In this document: in pieces, positions 48,020 through 57,285 of the stretch
How positions within the stretch are numbered: the stretch's first letter is position 1
Layout of the letters: each line of letters begins with the position of its first letter
From: CAMWXW01 sp051650105
GTDB lineage: Bacteria > Desulfobacterota > Desulfovibrionia > Desulfovibrionales > Desulfovibrionaceae
Assembly: GCA_051650105.1 (NCBI GenBank)
Contig: JBOFIJ010000003.1
Coordinates: 1-64,000 of the forward strand
Direction: 5' to 3'
Length of the DNA: 64,000 nucleotides
Made by a program: the position numbers and the translations under genes
The notes under the pieces: model-generated
What the model was told of the DNA's origin: nothing
Seen by the model: only the letters and a program-made list of their open reading frames with translations
Databases searched by the model: none

Positions 48020-49870
48020 ATGGCAGAGTATAAGACAAAAGGGATAGATCTTACCTTATTAACGCCAGATCCAGGAGTATACCTTTTTAAAGATCATACA
48101 AATAAAGTACTCTATGTAGGTAAAGCTCGTTCTTTGCGTAAGAGGTTATCATCGTATTTTAGAGGTGTTTCAACATTAGCAATAAAAACACAAAGAATGT
48201 TAGCTAAAGCGCAATTATTAGATGTTATAACAACAACAACAGAAAAAGAGGCTTTATTGTTAGAGGCAAGCCTTATTAAAAGGCATAAGCCAAAGTATAA
48301 TATTGTATTAAGAGATGATAAAGCTCATTTAATGTTTTGTATTCGTAAAAATACTAAATATCCTCGTTTAGAAATTGTGAGGAAAATACAAAATAAGAAA
48401 GATACATACTTTGGACCTTTTGTTTCGGCATCTGGGGCAAAACAAACGTGGAAGGTATTGCATGGCCTTTTTCCTCTAAGAAGGTGTACGGATAGAGTGT
48501 TAGAAAATAGGACACGTCCATGTTTATATTATCATATTGGTTCTTGTTTGGCACCATGTACAGAAGAAGTATCAGAAGCGATATACGATGAATATATATA
48601 TAAAATTGAGTTATTTTTGAGTGGGAAAACTACTTTTTTATTAGAGAAACTAGAGCGAGAAATGAAGGAATATTCTAATCGATTAGAATATGAAAAAGCA
48701 ATGGGAGTTCGCGACCAAATTTCAATAATACGTAGAACAATTGAGCATCAGGTGGTTATTTTAGATGAAAAGATAGACATGGATATTATTGGTATTTGCG
48801 AAGTAGAGGCCGGTTTAGGGTTAAGTATTGTATTTGTACGAGAAGGAAGAGTAATAGATACATTAACGTTCTTTTTTGCCTCTATATCATTGGAAGAATC
48901 TCAAGATGTACTATACAGTTTTCTGAGTCAATATTACAATAACACTACATATATTCCAGAAAAGATACTTGTGCCATATATAGCATTGGATTATCAAAAA
49001 CAATTTTTATTATTAGAAGAAATTATTAGTGAATATAAAGAAGATAAAATATATATTTGTGCTGCACAAACAAGAATAGAAAATCAATTATTGGATATAG
49101 CAATTGCAAATGCGAAGCAAGTAAAAACCAGTGATGCTAAGGGTATAGGAGAAAGATTGGCACTGCTGCTTGGTTCTGAGGTAGAAATTGAAACTATAGA
49201 AGTGGTGGATGTTTCTCATTTATCTGGAGAACAAACACGAGTAGGGGTATTGCGGTATGAGAAAAGTGATAACAGAGAAGTAAGCACTCATAGAGTATAT
49301 AAAATTGAATCTGCTGGAGGTGATGATTATAAAGCATTATCCGAATGGATTCAAAGGCGTCTTAAGGATGAATCAATAGCATATCCGGATTTATTATTGA
49401 TAGATGGTGGTAAAGGACAATTGTCTACAGTAGAAAAATATGTAAGAGATGATTTAGGAGAATTACGTTTCCATTTAATGGCAATAACGAAAGCAAGAAG
49501 AGAAGATGGTAGACCAGACAGACGTGCTGGGAATATTTCAGATAGATTATTTATTCCAGGTAGATCGAATGCCTTACACGTAAAAGAAGGTTCAGAAGAA
49601 TTATTATTCCTACAATATATACGAGATAGAGCTCACGATTTTGTAATAGGCAAACATAGACGAGCTCATAGAAAAGAAATGTTAGAAAGTGAATTATTGC
49701 GTATAAAGGGGATAGGAAAAGCGATTGCAAAAAAATTATTGGATGCATTTGGATCAATTCACAATATTGCTGAAAGTAGTATAGAATCGATTAGTAGCAT
49801 TCAGGGAATAAGTATTGAGAAAGCAGAGGAGATAAAGAATCATCTAACAAGGATATATAAAAAGCAGTGA
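48020..49870 (+). CDS. uvrC: Excinuclease ABC subunit C
   Basis: A 616-residue nuclease making both incisions in nucleotide excision repair. It has an N-terminal GIY-YIG domain (PGVYLFKDHTNKVLYVGKAR), a Cys-containing region (RRCTDRVLENRTRPC), the UvrB-binding UVR helix (LEYEKAMGVRDQI), an RNase-H-like nuclease domain (EVVDVSHLSGEQTRVGVL, LLIDGGKGQL) and two C-terminal helix-hairpin-helix motifs (LLRIKGIGKAIAKKLLDAF). The length is normal. It starts with GGGGGA upstream. Confidence 0.96.
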   Translation: MAEYKTKGIDLTLLTPDPGVYLFKDHTNKVLYVGKARSLRKRLSSYFRGVSTLAIKTQRMLAKAQLLDVITTTTEKEALLLEASLIKRHKPKYNIVLRDDKAHLMFCIRKNTKYPRLEIVRKIQNKKDTYFGPFVSASGAKQTWKVLHGLFPLRRCTDRVLENRTRPCLYYHIGSCLAPCTEEVSEAIYDEYIYKIELFLSGKTTFLLEKLEREMKEYSNRLEYEKAMGVRDQISIIRRTIEHQVVILDEKIDMDIIGICEVEAGLGLSIVFVREGRVIDTLTFFFASISLEESQDVLYSFLSQYYNNTTYIPEKILVPYIALDYQKQFLLLEEIISEYKEDKIYICAAQTRIENQLLDIAIANAKQVKTSDAKGIGERLALLLGSEVEIETIEVVDVSHLSGEQTRVGVLRYEKSDNREVSTHRVYKIESAGGDDYKALSEWIQRRLKDESIAYPDLLLIDGGKGQLSTVEKYVRDDLGELRFHLMAITKARREDGRPDRRAGNISDRLFIPGRSNALHVKEGSEELLFLQYIRDRAHDFVIGKHRRAHRKEMLESELLRIKGIGKAIAKKLLDAFGSIHNIAESSIESISSIQGISIEKAEEIKNHLTRIYKKQ

Positions 49871-49893
49871 AGAGAAATTTTTTCCTCTCCACT
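49859..49893 (-). terminator. Terminator of the porin gene, overlapping the uvrC end
   Basis: On the minus strand AGTGGAGAGGAA pairs over 12 bp (with G-U pairs) with TTTCTCTTCACT around a 4-nt loop, followed by a T5 run. On the plus strand the G-U pairs become A-C mismatches, so it favours the porin direction. Confidence 0.65.
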
Positions 49894-49910
49894 AGTAGAT
49901 AAATTGTTAA

Positions 49911-51365
49911 TTAGAATTTATATTGTATTCCGACACCTGCGGCAAAATTATCCTTTGCAAAGTTACCAGCAGTATACATTTTATTGTTTTCAAGCATATA
50001 GATATATGAGATACCAAATTGTGTACTAAGATTTTCGTAAATAGCGTATTCAGTTACAAAATTCACAAGAATAGATTGATCTTTAGTTGTCATAGTGCGT
50101 GGATCAAACGTTGTGCTTGCTGTAGAAGCGCTACTTGTCCCCAATATATATGCAAATTCGATAAGATGCGTGACATTTTTAATAAAAGTGATATCTGAAA
50201 ATTCAATTCCAGCACCTTGGTTTGAAGCTAAGAAGTCCCCACCAAGCTGGTCACAAGATCCTCTATAGGTTGTTGCAGCGTCGAATGCAAATAGTGCAGG
50301 TATATAAGAAGGGATAAGGGAAGGCATGATTCCTCCACCATTACGTTCAAAATCTGAACTATTTCCAGAGGCATACCAGTATTTTAGTCCAATAGTTACG
50401 ATGGGTAGAGAGTATTCTACTAAAAATGCTGTATAAAAGCCTTCTGTATTTGGATCATATAATGCTGTTTTTGCTGCAAAACTTCTTTCGTATTCTGTTG
50501 CTCCATAAACGAAGTCAAAACCGATAGTGAGATTTTTAACAGCATTAACTTCTAAAGCAACACCAGCCCACCAAACAAGCCCATTATTTTTTGTAAGTGG
50601 TGTGTCACTTGGAAGAAGAGTGCCCTGTTTTGGCCTATTGATGATAGAACGTGAAAGAGTTTTTCCTGCAGATCCAGAGAGTATATTATTGGGATCTCCT
50701 TGAGTGAGGGAAATAAGAGCTTCTTCTGTAACATTCATTACACCACCCCAAGGTGTAAAGGTCACGCTTGCAAAAGAAAGAGGAAGATCAAAAAGAAATG
50801 CATCTGCAGCATCAAGACCAGATGGTGTTGCACCAGGAGAAACGGCTTGTAAGTCCGTTGCAAGAGGAATATATGGTCTAACCCAAGATATACCTAAAGC
50901 GACATTTTCACTAATAGCATAATCTAAGGCAATACCGGCACCAGTGTCATCATATACTGGACTACCAAATGTTGCAGAGGGAGTATTAAAGCCTTGTATA
51001 CCAACACGAAAACTTAAATTAGTAAGGCCAGGTGTCTTCCAATCGATAAATGCATGTCGTACTTTAATAATAAATTGGTCACTGCCTAGTCCAGCACCTT
51101 GTGGTCCATTTCCCCAAATAGCATTCCCAATCTCAATACCAATATTTGCATAAAGGTATTCATTTGCTACGGCAGAAAGAACAGGTCTAAATCTTTGTAT
51201 ACCCAAGAAACTGTTGCCATCTGTAAAATTTATATTCCTGTTATACTCTGTACTCATCTGATAGGTTCCAGAGAATTTAAATTCTGCGGCGGAAGCAAGA
51301 TTTGTTAATGAGCAGAAGAATATTCCAAAGGTGAAGAACATAGACAAAATCTTTTTTATTTTCAT
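49911..51365 (-). CDS. Outer-membrane homotrimeric porin (Desulfovibrio type)
   Basis: A 484-residue beta-barrel porin. The signal peptide is MKIKKILSMFFTFGIFFCSLTNLASA, followed by EFKFSGTYQMSTEYN. Alternating hydrophobic strands run throughout, and the last residue is Phe (GVGIQYKF), as needed for barrel insertion. The pattern QRFRPVLSAVANEYLYANIG and HAFIDWKTPGLTNLSFRVG matches the family described in Desulfovibrio; this is one of the better taxonomic clues in the window. Start ATG 51365 has AAGGAG five nucleotides upstream. It has its own promoter and terminator and probably is a major envelope protein. Confidence 0.88.
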   Translation of the reverse strand: MKIKKILSMFFTFGIFFCSLTNLASAAEFKFSGTYQMSTEYNRNINFTDGNSFLGIQRFRPVLSAVANEYLYANIGIEIGNAIWGNGPQGAGLGSDQFIIKVRHAFIDWKTPGLTNLSFRVGIQGFNTPSATFGSPVYDDTGAGIALDYAISENVALGISWVRPYIPLATDLQAVSPGATPSGLDAADAFLFDLPLSFASVTFTPWGGVMNVTEEALISLTQGDPNNILSGSAGKTLSRSIINRPKQGTLLPSDTPLTKNNGLVWWAGVALEVNAVKNLTIGFDFVYGATEYERSFAAKTALYDPNTEGFYTAFLVEYSLPIVTIGLKYWYASGNSSDFERNGGGIMPSLIPSYIPALFAFDAATTYRGSCDQLGGDFLASNQGAGIEFSDITFIKNVTHLIEFAYILGTSSASTASTTFDPRTMTTKDQSILVNFVTEYAIYENLSTQFGISYIYMLENNKMYTAGNFAKDNFAAGVGIQYKF

Positions 51366-51448
51366 TGCCACTCCTTATATGAGGTATAGATTGATAGCGA
51401 TAAAACATGGCCTTTGGCATGAAATGAGACCAGCAATCTCACGTGACT

Positions 51449-51478
51449 ATTATATTGTACGTTCGGGAATTAAGTCAA
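51449..51478 (-). promoter_or_regulatory. Strong sigma-70 promoter of the porin gene
   Basis: On the minus strand TTGACT (51478-51473), an 18-nt spacer and a perfect TATAAT (51454-51449). The leader is about 75 nt. Confidence 0.8.
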
Positions 51479-51505
51479 GAGTAAAGCGAAATTATTTATT
51501 ATAAT

Positions 51506-51535
51506 TTGACATAGTTACGTTGAGAATGGTATTTT
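51506..51535 (+). promoter_or_regulatory. Sigma-70 promoter of the adenine deaminase gene
   Basis: TTGACA (51506-51511), 17-18-nt spacer, -10 GTATTT/TATTTT (51529-51535). This places the upstream TTG and ATG candidates within the promoter and supports the GTG start at 51565. Confidence 0.6.
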
Positions 51536-51564
51536 GTGGAAGATTTTTTGTGGAGGGGCATACC

Positions 51565-53337
51565 GTGATATATGAAAAAATATCTGATATGATAGATGCA
51601 GGAGGAGCGAAAATTCCGGCAGATATAGTAATAGGTAATGGGAAACTTGTTAATGTTCATTCAGCTGAAATATATGAGGCTGATGTTGCAATATATAAGA
51701 GCAGAATAGTTGCCATTGGAGATGTGGGAAAGTATAAAGGGGTACATACAAAACAAATAGATGCAAAGGGGAAATATCTTGTTCCAGGGCTGATAGATGG
51801 CCATCTTCATATAGAATGTAGTAAAATGTCTATGACAAGTTTTGCAAAGGCCGTTATTCCTTGTGGTACAACAAGCATTATTTCTGGTTTGGATCAATAT
51901 TTTGTTATTGCTGGTTTAGAAGGTATAAAAGAAATTCTTGCAGAAATAGCATCTGGACCAGTAAAAGTATTTTGGGGAGTTCCTTTCACAGCACCATATA
52001 CATTACCACAATCTACAGTAGGGTTCACTGTTACAGAAAAAACACATGAAGAAGTGCAATTGTGGGAAGAGGTGTGTGGAGTGTGGGAAACGGTATCAGA
52101 ATTTATAGAGAATAAGCATGAGGATGTTATCAAAGTGCTTGAACGGGCCAGAAGAAAGAATATTCCTATTTTTGGGTGCGCCCCAATGACACGAGGGGAG
52201 AGGTTAAATTCTATTTTATGTGCAGGAGTGAGATTAGACCATGAGAGTTATAGTCATGAAGAGGCAATGGAAAAGATACGAAAAGGAATGTTTGTTCTAT
52301 TGCGTGAATCATCAATATCTCATTTTTTAAAGGAAAATATAAAAATACTCACAGAAATAAATTCACGAATAGCACGTCGCATAAGTTTTTGTACTGATGA
52401 TGTAATTGCCTCGGATATTTTAGAAAATGGACATATGGATAAGTTGGTACGCATGGCTATATCCTGTGGTGTAGACCCTATAACAGCAATACAAATGGCA
52501 ACATTAAATAGTGCAGAAGCGTATAGAATAGACCATGTAGTAGGATCAATAGCACCTGGTAAAATAGCAGATGTTGTTTTTGTGGATAATTTGCAAGATT
52601 TTAGAATTTCTGATGTTATAGCAAAAGGAGAACATGTTGTAGCAGATGGGATATTGTGTAAAGAAATGAAAGCCCCACAAAGAAGTAAGCATTTGGGAAA
52701 TACTATAACAATTCCAAAAATAACAGAAGATGATATGAAAGTGTATGTAAATAAAACGGTAAATAAAGTAAAAGTCCGTTCTCTAGAAGTAGATAGAGAA
52801 ATTCCTTTTGTGCGTCGTAAAAAAGATATATTCTTATCTGTGGAAAATGGGGTGGTACTGCCTGATATAGAGCAAGATGTGTTATATGCTACAGTGGTTG
52901 AACGTTTTGGTAAGACAAATCATAAACCAGTGGCTTTTGTTTCTGGATGGGGTTTGCGTGCAGGTGCTATGGCAAGTTCAAAAGCACCAGATGATAATAA
53001 TCTTGTTTGTATAGGGACAAATGCAAAGGATATGGCGATAGCAGTTAATTATATTGCAGAACAGGGAGGAGGCCAAGTAATTGTGAAAGATGGCAATATA
53101 GAGTGTTTTTTTTCACTTCCTATTTGTGGTATTTGCACAGATGAAGAACCAGAAGTAATTTTGAAAGCGGAAAAAGCATTAAAACAAAAAGCTGAAGAAC
53201 TTGGATGTTCTTTGCCAGATCCACTATTTTATATGTGTTGTTTACAGATAACAGCAATTCCAGAATATGCTATAACAGATTTAGGCCCAATAGATTTTGC
53301 GAAACAAGCTGTATTTAACCCAATTTTAGAAGAATAA
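51565..53337 (+). CDS. ade: Adenine deaminase
   Basis: A 590-residue metal-dependent amidohydrolase converting adenine to hypoxanthine and ammonia. The metal site HLH is in LIDGHLHIE (His80, His82). The downstream parts LDHESYSHEEAMEKIRKGM, SFCTDDV and VGSIAPGKIADVVFVDN fit the Ade family, as does the C-terminal domain (VAFVSGWGLRAGAMASS). I chose the GTG at 51565, which has GGAGG eight nucleotides upstream; ATG 51526 lies in the predicted promoter. It is followed by a riboswitch-controlled purine permease, making a purine-salvage pair. Confidence 0.92.
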   Translation: MIYEKISDMIDAGGAKIPADIVIGNGKLVNVHSAEIYEADVAIYKSRIVAIGDVGKYKGVHTKQIDAKGKYLVPGLIDGHLHIECSKMSMTSFAKAVIPCGTTSIISGLDQYFVIAGLEGIKEILAEIASGPVKVFWGVPFTAPYTLPQSTVGFTVTEKTHEEVQLWEEVCGVWETVSEFIENKHEDVIKVLERARRKNIPIFGCAPMTRGERLNSILCAGVRLDHESYSHEEAMEKIRKGMFVLLRESSISHFLKENIKILTEINSRIARRISFCTDDVIASDILENGHMDKLVRMAISCGVDPITAIQMATLNSAEAYRIDHVVGSIAPGKIADVVFVDNLQDFRISDVIAKGEHVVADGILCKEMKAPQRSKHLGNTITIPKITEDDMKVYVNKTVNKVKVRSLEVDREIPFVRRKKDIFLSVENGVVLPDIEQDVLYATVVERFGKTNHKPVAFVSGWGLRAGAMASSKAPDDNNLVCIGTNAKDMAIAVNYIAEQGGGQVIVKDGNIECFFSLPICGICTDEEPEVILKAEKALKQKAEELGCSLPDPLFYMCCLQITAIPEYAITDLGPIDFAKQAVFNPILEE

Positions 53338-53390
53338 AACTTGTATAGTGGTGATATTTTATATACACTGCTTCTACTTATGAAGGTGTA

Positions 53391-53454
53391 CTTCATATAT
53401 CCATGAATATGGTCAGGAGTTTTTACATCTCGCCGTAAATGAGATACTATGAGG
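53391..53454 (+). promoter_or_regulatory. Purine riboswitch aptamer, guanine class
   Basis: P1 is CTTCATA (53391-53397) pairing with TATGAGG (53448-53454) over 7 bp. P2 is TCC(A)TGA with TCAGGA, with one bulged A. Loop L2 carries the conserved ATATGG. J2/3 is GTTTTTAC. P3 is ATCTCG with TGAGAT and closes the conserved loop CCGTAAA. J3/1 is A-C; C at the position-74 equivalent (53447) marks guanine/hypoxanthine rather than adenine recognition. The order and the conserved loop sequences match the purine riboswitch closely. The expression platform is less clear: a short GGGG/TCCC stem at 53480-53493 precedes a T-rich tract. Confidence 0.88.
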
Positions 53455-53588
53455 GTATTTAGATGGTCTGAACGACATTGGGGCTGTTATCCCTTTAGTT
53501 TTTTAGTTTATGGTTGCGTATTGTATCTTCCTTATCATTATTGTGTAGCATACTCTTTTATCTATTTTATATAGTCGAGGGTACGATA

Positions 53589-54884
53589 ATGCAGTTTCTT
53601 AGTGATTATTTTTCAATACAAAAAAGCGGTAGTACAATAAAGACAGAAGTTCTAGCTGGAATAACAACATTTATGGCAATGTCATATATTTTGGCTGTGC
53701 AACCGAGCCTTATGGCTCAAGTTGGGATGCCAGCAGATTCGGTTGTGGTTTCTACAGCAATACTTTCTGCGTTTGCAACGATTACAATGGCATTGTATGC
53801 GAAGTACCCTTTTGCTTTGGCTCCTGGTATGGGCCCTAATATTTTCTTTGTGTATACTCTTGTTGGAAGCACAATGTTTACGTGGCAACAAGGCCTCACA
53901 CTTGTATTATGTTCAGGAATATTTTTCTTATTAACAACACTTCTTGGTTTACGAGAAGCAATAGCGCGTTTTCTTCCTTCCTCTATAAAATTGGGAATAG
54001 GGGCCACTGTTGGTGTGTTTCTAATTTATTTAGGTCTCCAATTTTCTGGTATAATAACACTCAGCGAAGAAGGAATGACTTTGTCAAATTTTTCTTCTCC
54101 ATCTACATTACTATCTCTATTTGCTTTTTTCTTTATGTTATTGTTGCACAGTAGGGGTATTGTTGGTTCTCTTTTTATAGGAATTATTATAACAACATTG
54201 TTAGGAATTCCTTTTGGAATAACGCAAATACCAAAAGAGTATCTCAGTATGCCTCCTTCTATAACATCAATTTTCTTTGCTTTTGATTTTACAGGAATTG
54301 TTCGCATAGAGACAGTAACATTTATCTTATTATTTTTTATTGGTGAATTTTTTGATACATTGGGAACATTATTTGGTTTATCTGCAAAAGCAGGTTTTTT
54401 AGATAAAGAAGGCAATCTCCCAAATGTAGAAAAGCCCTTTCTTGTGGACGCGGTATCTACTATATTAGGATCTATTTGTGGGTTAACAACAGTAACTACA
54501 TATATAGAATCTGCTTCTGGTTTAGCTATTGGTGGAAGAACAGGGTTAACAGCATTTGTTACAGGAATATGTTTTATTGTCGCAATCTTTTTTACACCAT
54601 TTATGCTTATGATACCTTCAGCAGCAACGGCTCCGTGCCTTATACTTATAGGCATTGTTTTTTTAGATGGCTTACGTCATGTTGAATTTGGAAAATTAGA
54701 AGCGACAATAGCACCTCTTAGTATGGTATCTGTAGCAATTTTTACAGCCTCTATTTCAACAGGTGTTGCTGTTGGGGTTATTTTATATACGGTGAGCCAA
54801 ATAGCTTCTGGTAAAATAAAAGAAATCCATCCAGGTCTATATATATTATGTGCAATTTTTATATATTATTTAGCAACGCGATAA
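53589..54884 (+). CDS. AzgA-type purine (adenine/guanine/hypoxanthine) permease
   Basis: A 431-residue inner-membrane transporter of the AzgA/PbuG branch of the NCS2 superfamily, with about twelve helices. Signatures are STIKTEVLAGITTFMAMSYI, YPFALAPGMGPNIFFVY and FIGEFFDTLGTLFGLSAKAG, plus TTYIESASGLAIGGRTGLTA, which carries the substrate-site Glu and Thr. The frame is open to 53514; ATG 53589 has GAGGG seven nucleotides upstream. The leader carries a guanine-class purine riboswitch, so expression should fall when guanine or hypoxanthine is plentiful. With the deaminase upstream it forms a purine-salvage module. Confidence 0.9.
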   Translation: MQFLSDYFSIQKSGSTIKTEVLAGITTFMAMSYILAVQPSLMAQVGMPADSVVVSTAILSAFATITMALYAKYPFALAPGMGPNIFFVYTLVGSTMFTWQQGLTLVLCSGIFFLLTTLLGLREAIARFLPSSIKLGIGATVGVFLIYLGLQFSGIITLSEEGMTLSNFSSPSTLLSLFAFFFMLLLHSRGIVGSLFIGIIITTLLGIPFGITQIPKEYLSMPPSITSIFFAFDFTGIVRIETVTFILLFFIGEFFDTLGTLFGLSAKAGFLDKEGNLPNVEKPFLVDAVSTILGSICGLTTVTTYIESASGLAIGGRTGLTAFVTGICFIVAIFFTPFMLMIPSAATAPCLILIGIVFLDGLRHVEFGKLEATIAPLSMVSVAIFTASISTGVAVGVILYTVSQIASGKIKEIHPGLYILCAIFIYYLATR

Positions 54885-55633
54885 AAATAGTGTATTTCTT
54901 ATGTATGACAGGCACAGGAATTTATTTTTCCAATACTTTTTCTTTTATTATTATGTTTAGGAAGTGACTATTATATAGATAATGTAGTGCGCTGCACATA
55001 TACAGTAAAATATTTTTTTATTGTGGAGAATATGATACTGTTTATTTTAAGAGAATGGATATAAATGATCTATACATTGTGATTTTATATAAAACCCTTT
55101 TGCTATTTGAAATAGAATTCTTCTAAGTACCAGTATTATTAGTGAATGAATTTTGGTATAGTGTGCAATTGTTGAGAAGAATGTTATTTATTGTAATATA
55201 GTGAGGATATAAATTGTATAGGAGAAAAAAATATAAAAATAATCTCAATACTATTTCTTATTAGGTAGATGTATTGTTGTTAACAATGGAAAGGAGATGG
55301 TAGAAAAAGAATATACAATAGTGTTTTTTGGGTAACTATTTTACTTTTTTGAATGTGTATCAAATTATTTCATATATATATTTACTTATTGTAAAAAGAG
55401 AATTGTTATTATAAGTAGTGTGGTGTACCAGCAAGGATTATACGCGGTTACGTTATTGCTTTTATAGAAGAATAGAAGAAGATAAAGGTATTATATATTC
55501 TAATATAATGTCTTATTGATGTTACTTTATATAATAAGAATTGTATAAGTAGAACGTTGTCGTACATATCAAGATGATTTTTTATGTAAAAGCAATAGAA
55601 ATATTTTTGAAAACTATAAAGGGCAGAGAAAAC
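54885..55633. other. Long gene-free gap
   Basis: About 750 nt between azgA and tRNA-Ala. AT-rich with stops in all frames. I see no RNA motif or clear terminator. Confidence 0.5.
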
Positions 55634-55662
55634 TTGACAAGTATAGAAAAGTTAGATAGTCT
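55634..55662 (+). promoter_or_regulatory. Promoter of tRNA-Ala
   Basis: TTGACA (55634-55639), a 17-nt spacer and TAGTCT (55657-55662), placing transcription start near 55669, 12 nt before the tRNA. Confidence 0.65.
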
Positions 55663-55680
55663 CAGTATTCTGGTGATGAA

Positions 55681-55756
<76 letters not shown>

Positions 55757-56242
55757 TAAGAGTAAGGTAGTATAGTGAGTACTAGTATCTAATATTTAGT
55801 GATTCAACCCTATATAATGTTTCTTTCTATGGTGCCTATTCTCATTTTTATAAGGGTAAATATTATTTTAATGGCTATAGTAACTTTTCTTCTTAACTAC
55901 TGAGAATGTTATGTGTTTCAGTGGTTATTAGTCTTTTTATTTCTTATTCTTTTGTCGTAGAAACTATCAAAATAAAAAATTATTTACGTAGTATATTATA
56001 AAAAGAAAATTTTTATAACATTGTGGCAATATACTACAATAGCATAGTACTGAGCAATAACATGATGAGAAAGAGAAGACAATAAGGAAGAGGCATTGCT
56101 TCTTGAAATTTAAAAAAGGTTATTGTCTTGCCCACTGTGGTTGCCAGTATAAGGTATGTAGATTGCGAAAAGAGTTCTTTATTGGATGTGCTGTATATAG
56201 AATAAATGCGACAAACAGAGATGGTATATCGATTTAGGGAAG
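55757..56242. other. Gene-free gap after tRNA-Ala
   Basis: AT-rich. No coding frame recognised, and no remnant of the missing flavohemoglobin NAD(P)H-binding domain (no GGVG-type motif) in any frame I read. Confidence 0.5.
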
Positions 56243-56276
56243 ATCGTCCTGCAAATTATATAATATACAGGACGAT
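56243..56276. repeat. Perfect 9-bp inverted repeat downstream of the truncated flavohemoglobin
   Basis: ATCGTCCTG (56243-56251) and CAGGACGAT (56268-56276), spaced by 16 AT-rich nt. The GC-rich arms stand out in this region. No T-run follows on either strand, so it is not a classical terminator. Confidence 0.7.
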
Positions 56277-56307
56277 ATATAAAAAGAAGTATTATTATAG
56301 CTAGTAT

Positions 56308-57036
56308 TTATACAGGATAGCTAACTTCAATGGTATCTCCAGTAGAGATAGAAGAGAATATTTTCTTAGATTCTTCATCTTGTTTTGAAAGGATGAAGGT
56401 AAAAGAAGAAGCTTCTTTTGAAATAGTATATTGTCTTGGTTGTTTAAATGCTGCATTAGCAAAAGGGTATATAATAGAGAGATATTCTTTTGATGCAGGA
56501 ATGGAATGTCCAGCAGGGACTTCTAAAGTAATAATTTTATTAGCACCATCTTCTTTTACAGTGAGTACTTTTGCGGATTTAAATCCTCTCCATCCACCAT
56601 TTTTTTCCATTTCTTTATACATGTCTTCTTCTAGATTAATAAATATTGTAGCAATAACGCCATATGCTGTTGCCCATGCATTAATAATATCGTCGGTAGC
56701 GGCACTTCCAAGAGTTTCTTTTATTGCTCGTAGTAAATGTGCTCCAACAATATCATATTGTTCTTTTGTAACATGTAAACTAACATGTTTTCGTGCAATA
56801 TTTTTAACTGCAGGCATGAGGTTTTCAAGGTTTTCTATATTTTCTGCGGCAGCAAGAAGTGTAAGAGCAAGACTTTCAGGTTGAATGCCATTTTCTTGTT
56901 TTTCCATATTGAAGATATTCTTTAAATTAGGGTGTTCTGAGAGCATATTTTTATAAAATACTTTTGTAATTGCTGTACCATGTTCTCTTAAAGCGGGAAC
57001 GGTTTGTTTTATTATATCAATAGTTTCTTTATTCAT
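56308..57036 (-). CDS. Truncated flavohemoglobin: globin plus FAD-binding part
   Basis: A 242-residue protein. The globin domain (1 to about 138) has the proximal His84 in RKHVSLHVTKEQYDIVG and the FNMEKQENG segment as in Hmp. The FAD-binding domain begins about residue 147 (WRGFKSAKVLTV) and has RQYTIS (201-206), the FAD-contact motif. The protein ends at DTIEVSYPV, exactly where Hmp continues into APxGDF and the NAD(P)H-binding domain. Full Hmp has about 400 residues. It may still bind heme and perhaps FAD, but cannot take electrons from NADH by itself. It could sense or scavenge NO or O2 with a separate reductase, or be decaying. The start at 57036 has GGAG five nucleotides upstream. Confidence 0.85.
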   Translation of the reverse strand: MNKETIDIIKQTVPALREHGTAITKVFYKNMLSEHPNLKNIFNMEKQENGIQPESLALTLLAAAENIENLENLMPAVKNIARKHVSLHVTKEQYDIVGAHLLRAIKETLGSAATDDIINAWATAYGVIATIFINLEEDMYKEMEKNGGWRGFKSAKVLTVKEDGANKIITLEVPAGHSIPASKEYLSIIYPFANAAFKQPRQYTISKEASSFTFILSKQDEESKKIFSSISTGDTIEVSYPV

Positions 57037-57222
57037 AAGAACTCCATTTTTTAAAGTATAGGCAACCACATATATCATAAAAATAAATAAATGAAAACAG
57101 TAATAAAATATATATAGGTAATATCGTGGGAAATGCTACACAAAGGGAGTGTTGGAATAAGTAAGCAAAGAATATTAAAGACAGTGTATTTTTTACAATT
57201 TACTAAGGTAAATGTAATTATA

Positions 57223-57251
57223 TTGTCACTTTGTTTATAAGAATATATTTT
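57223..57251 (+). promoter_or_regulatory. Possible promoter of the glycosyltransferase pair
   Basis: TTGTCA (57223-57228), 17-nt spacer, TATTTT (57246-57251). Expected transcript start about 57258, 28 nt before the GTG start. Confidence 0.4.
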
Positions 57252-57285
57252 GCATGGATAAGGAGTTCACAAAAAGGAGAAATGT

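Noticed and set aside
54026..54655. 209-codon minus-strand frame inside the purine permease gene
   Set aside because: It is a complementary-strand shadow of azgA; the sequence is low-complexity (Ile/Asn/Pro/Lys) and has no start signals.
55296..55334. Tiny plus frame after an AAGGAG motif
   Set aside because: Only 12 codons, spacing to ATG too short, no reason to think it is translated.
56243..56276. Inverted repeat as an intrinsic terminator
   Set aside because: No T-run follows on either strand.
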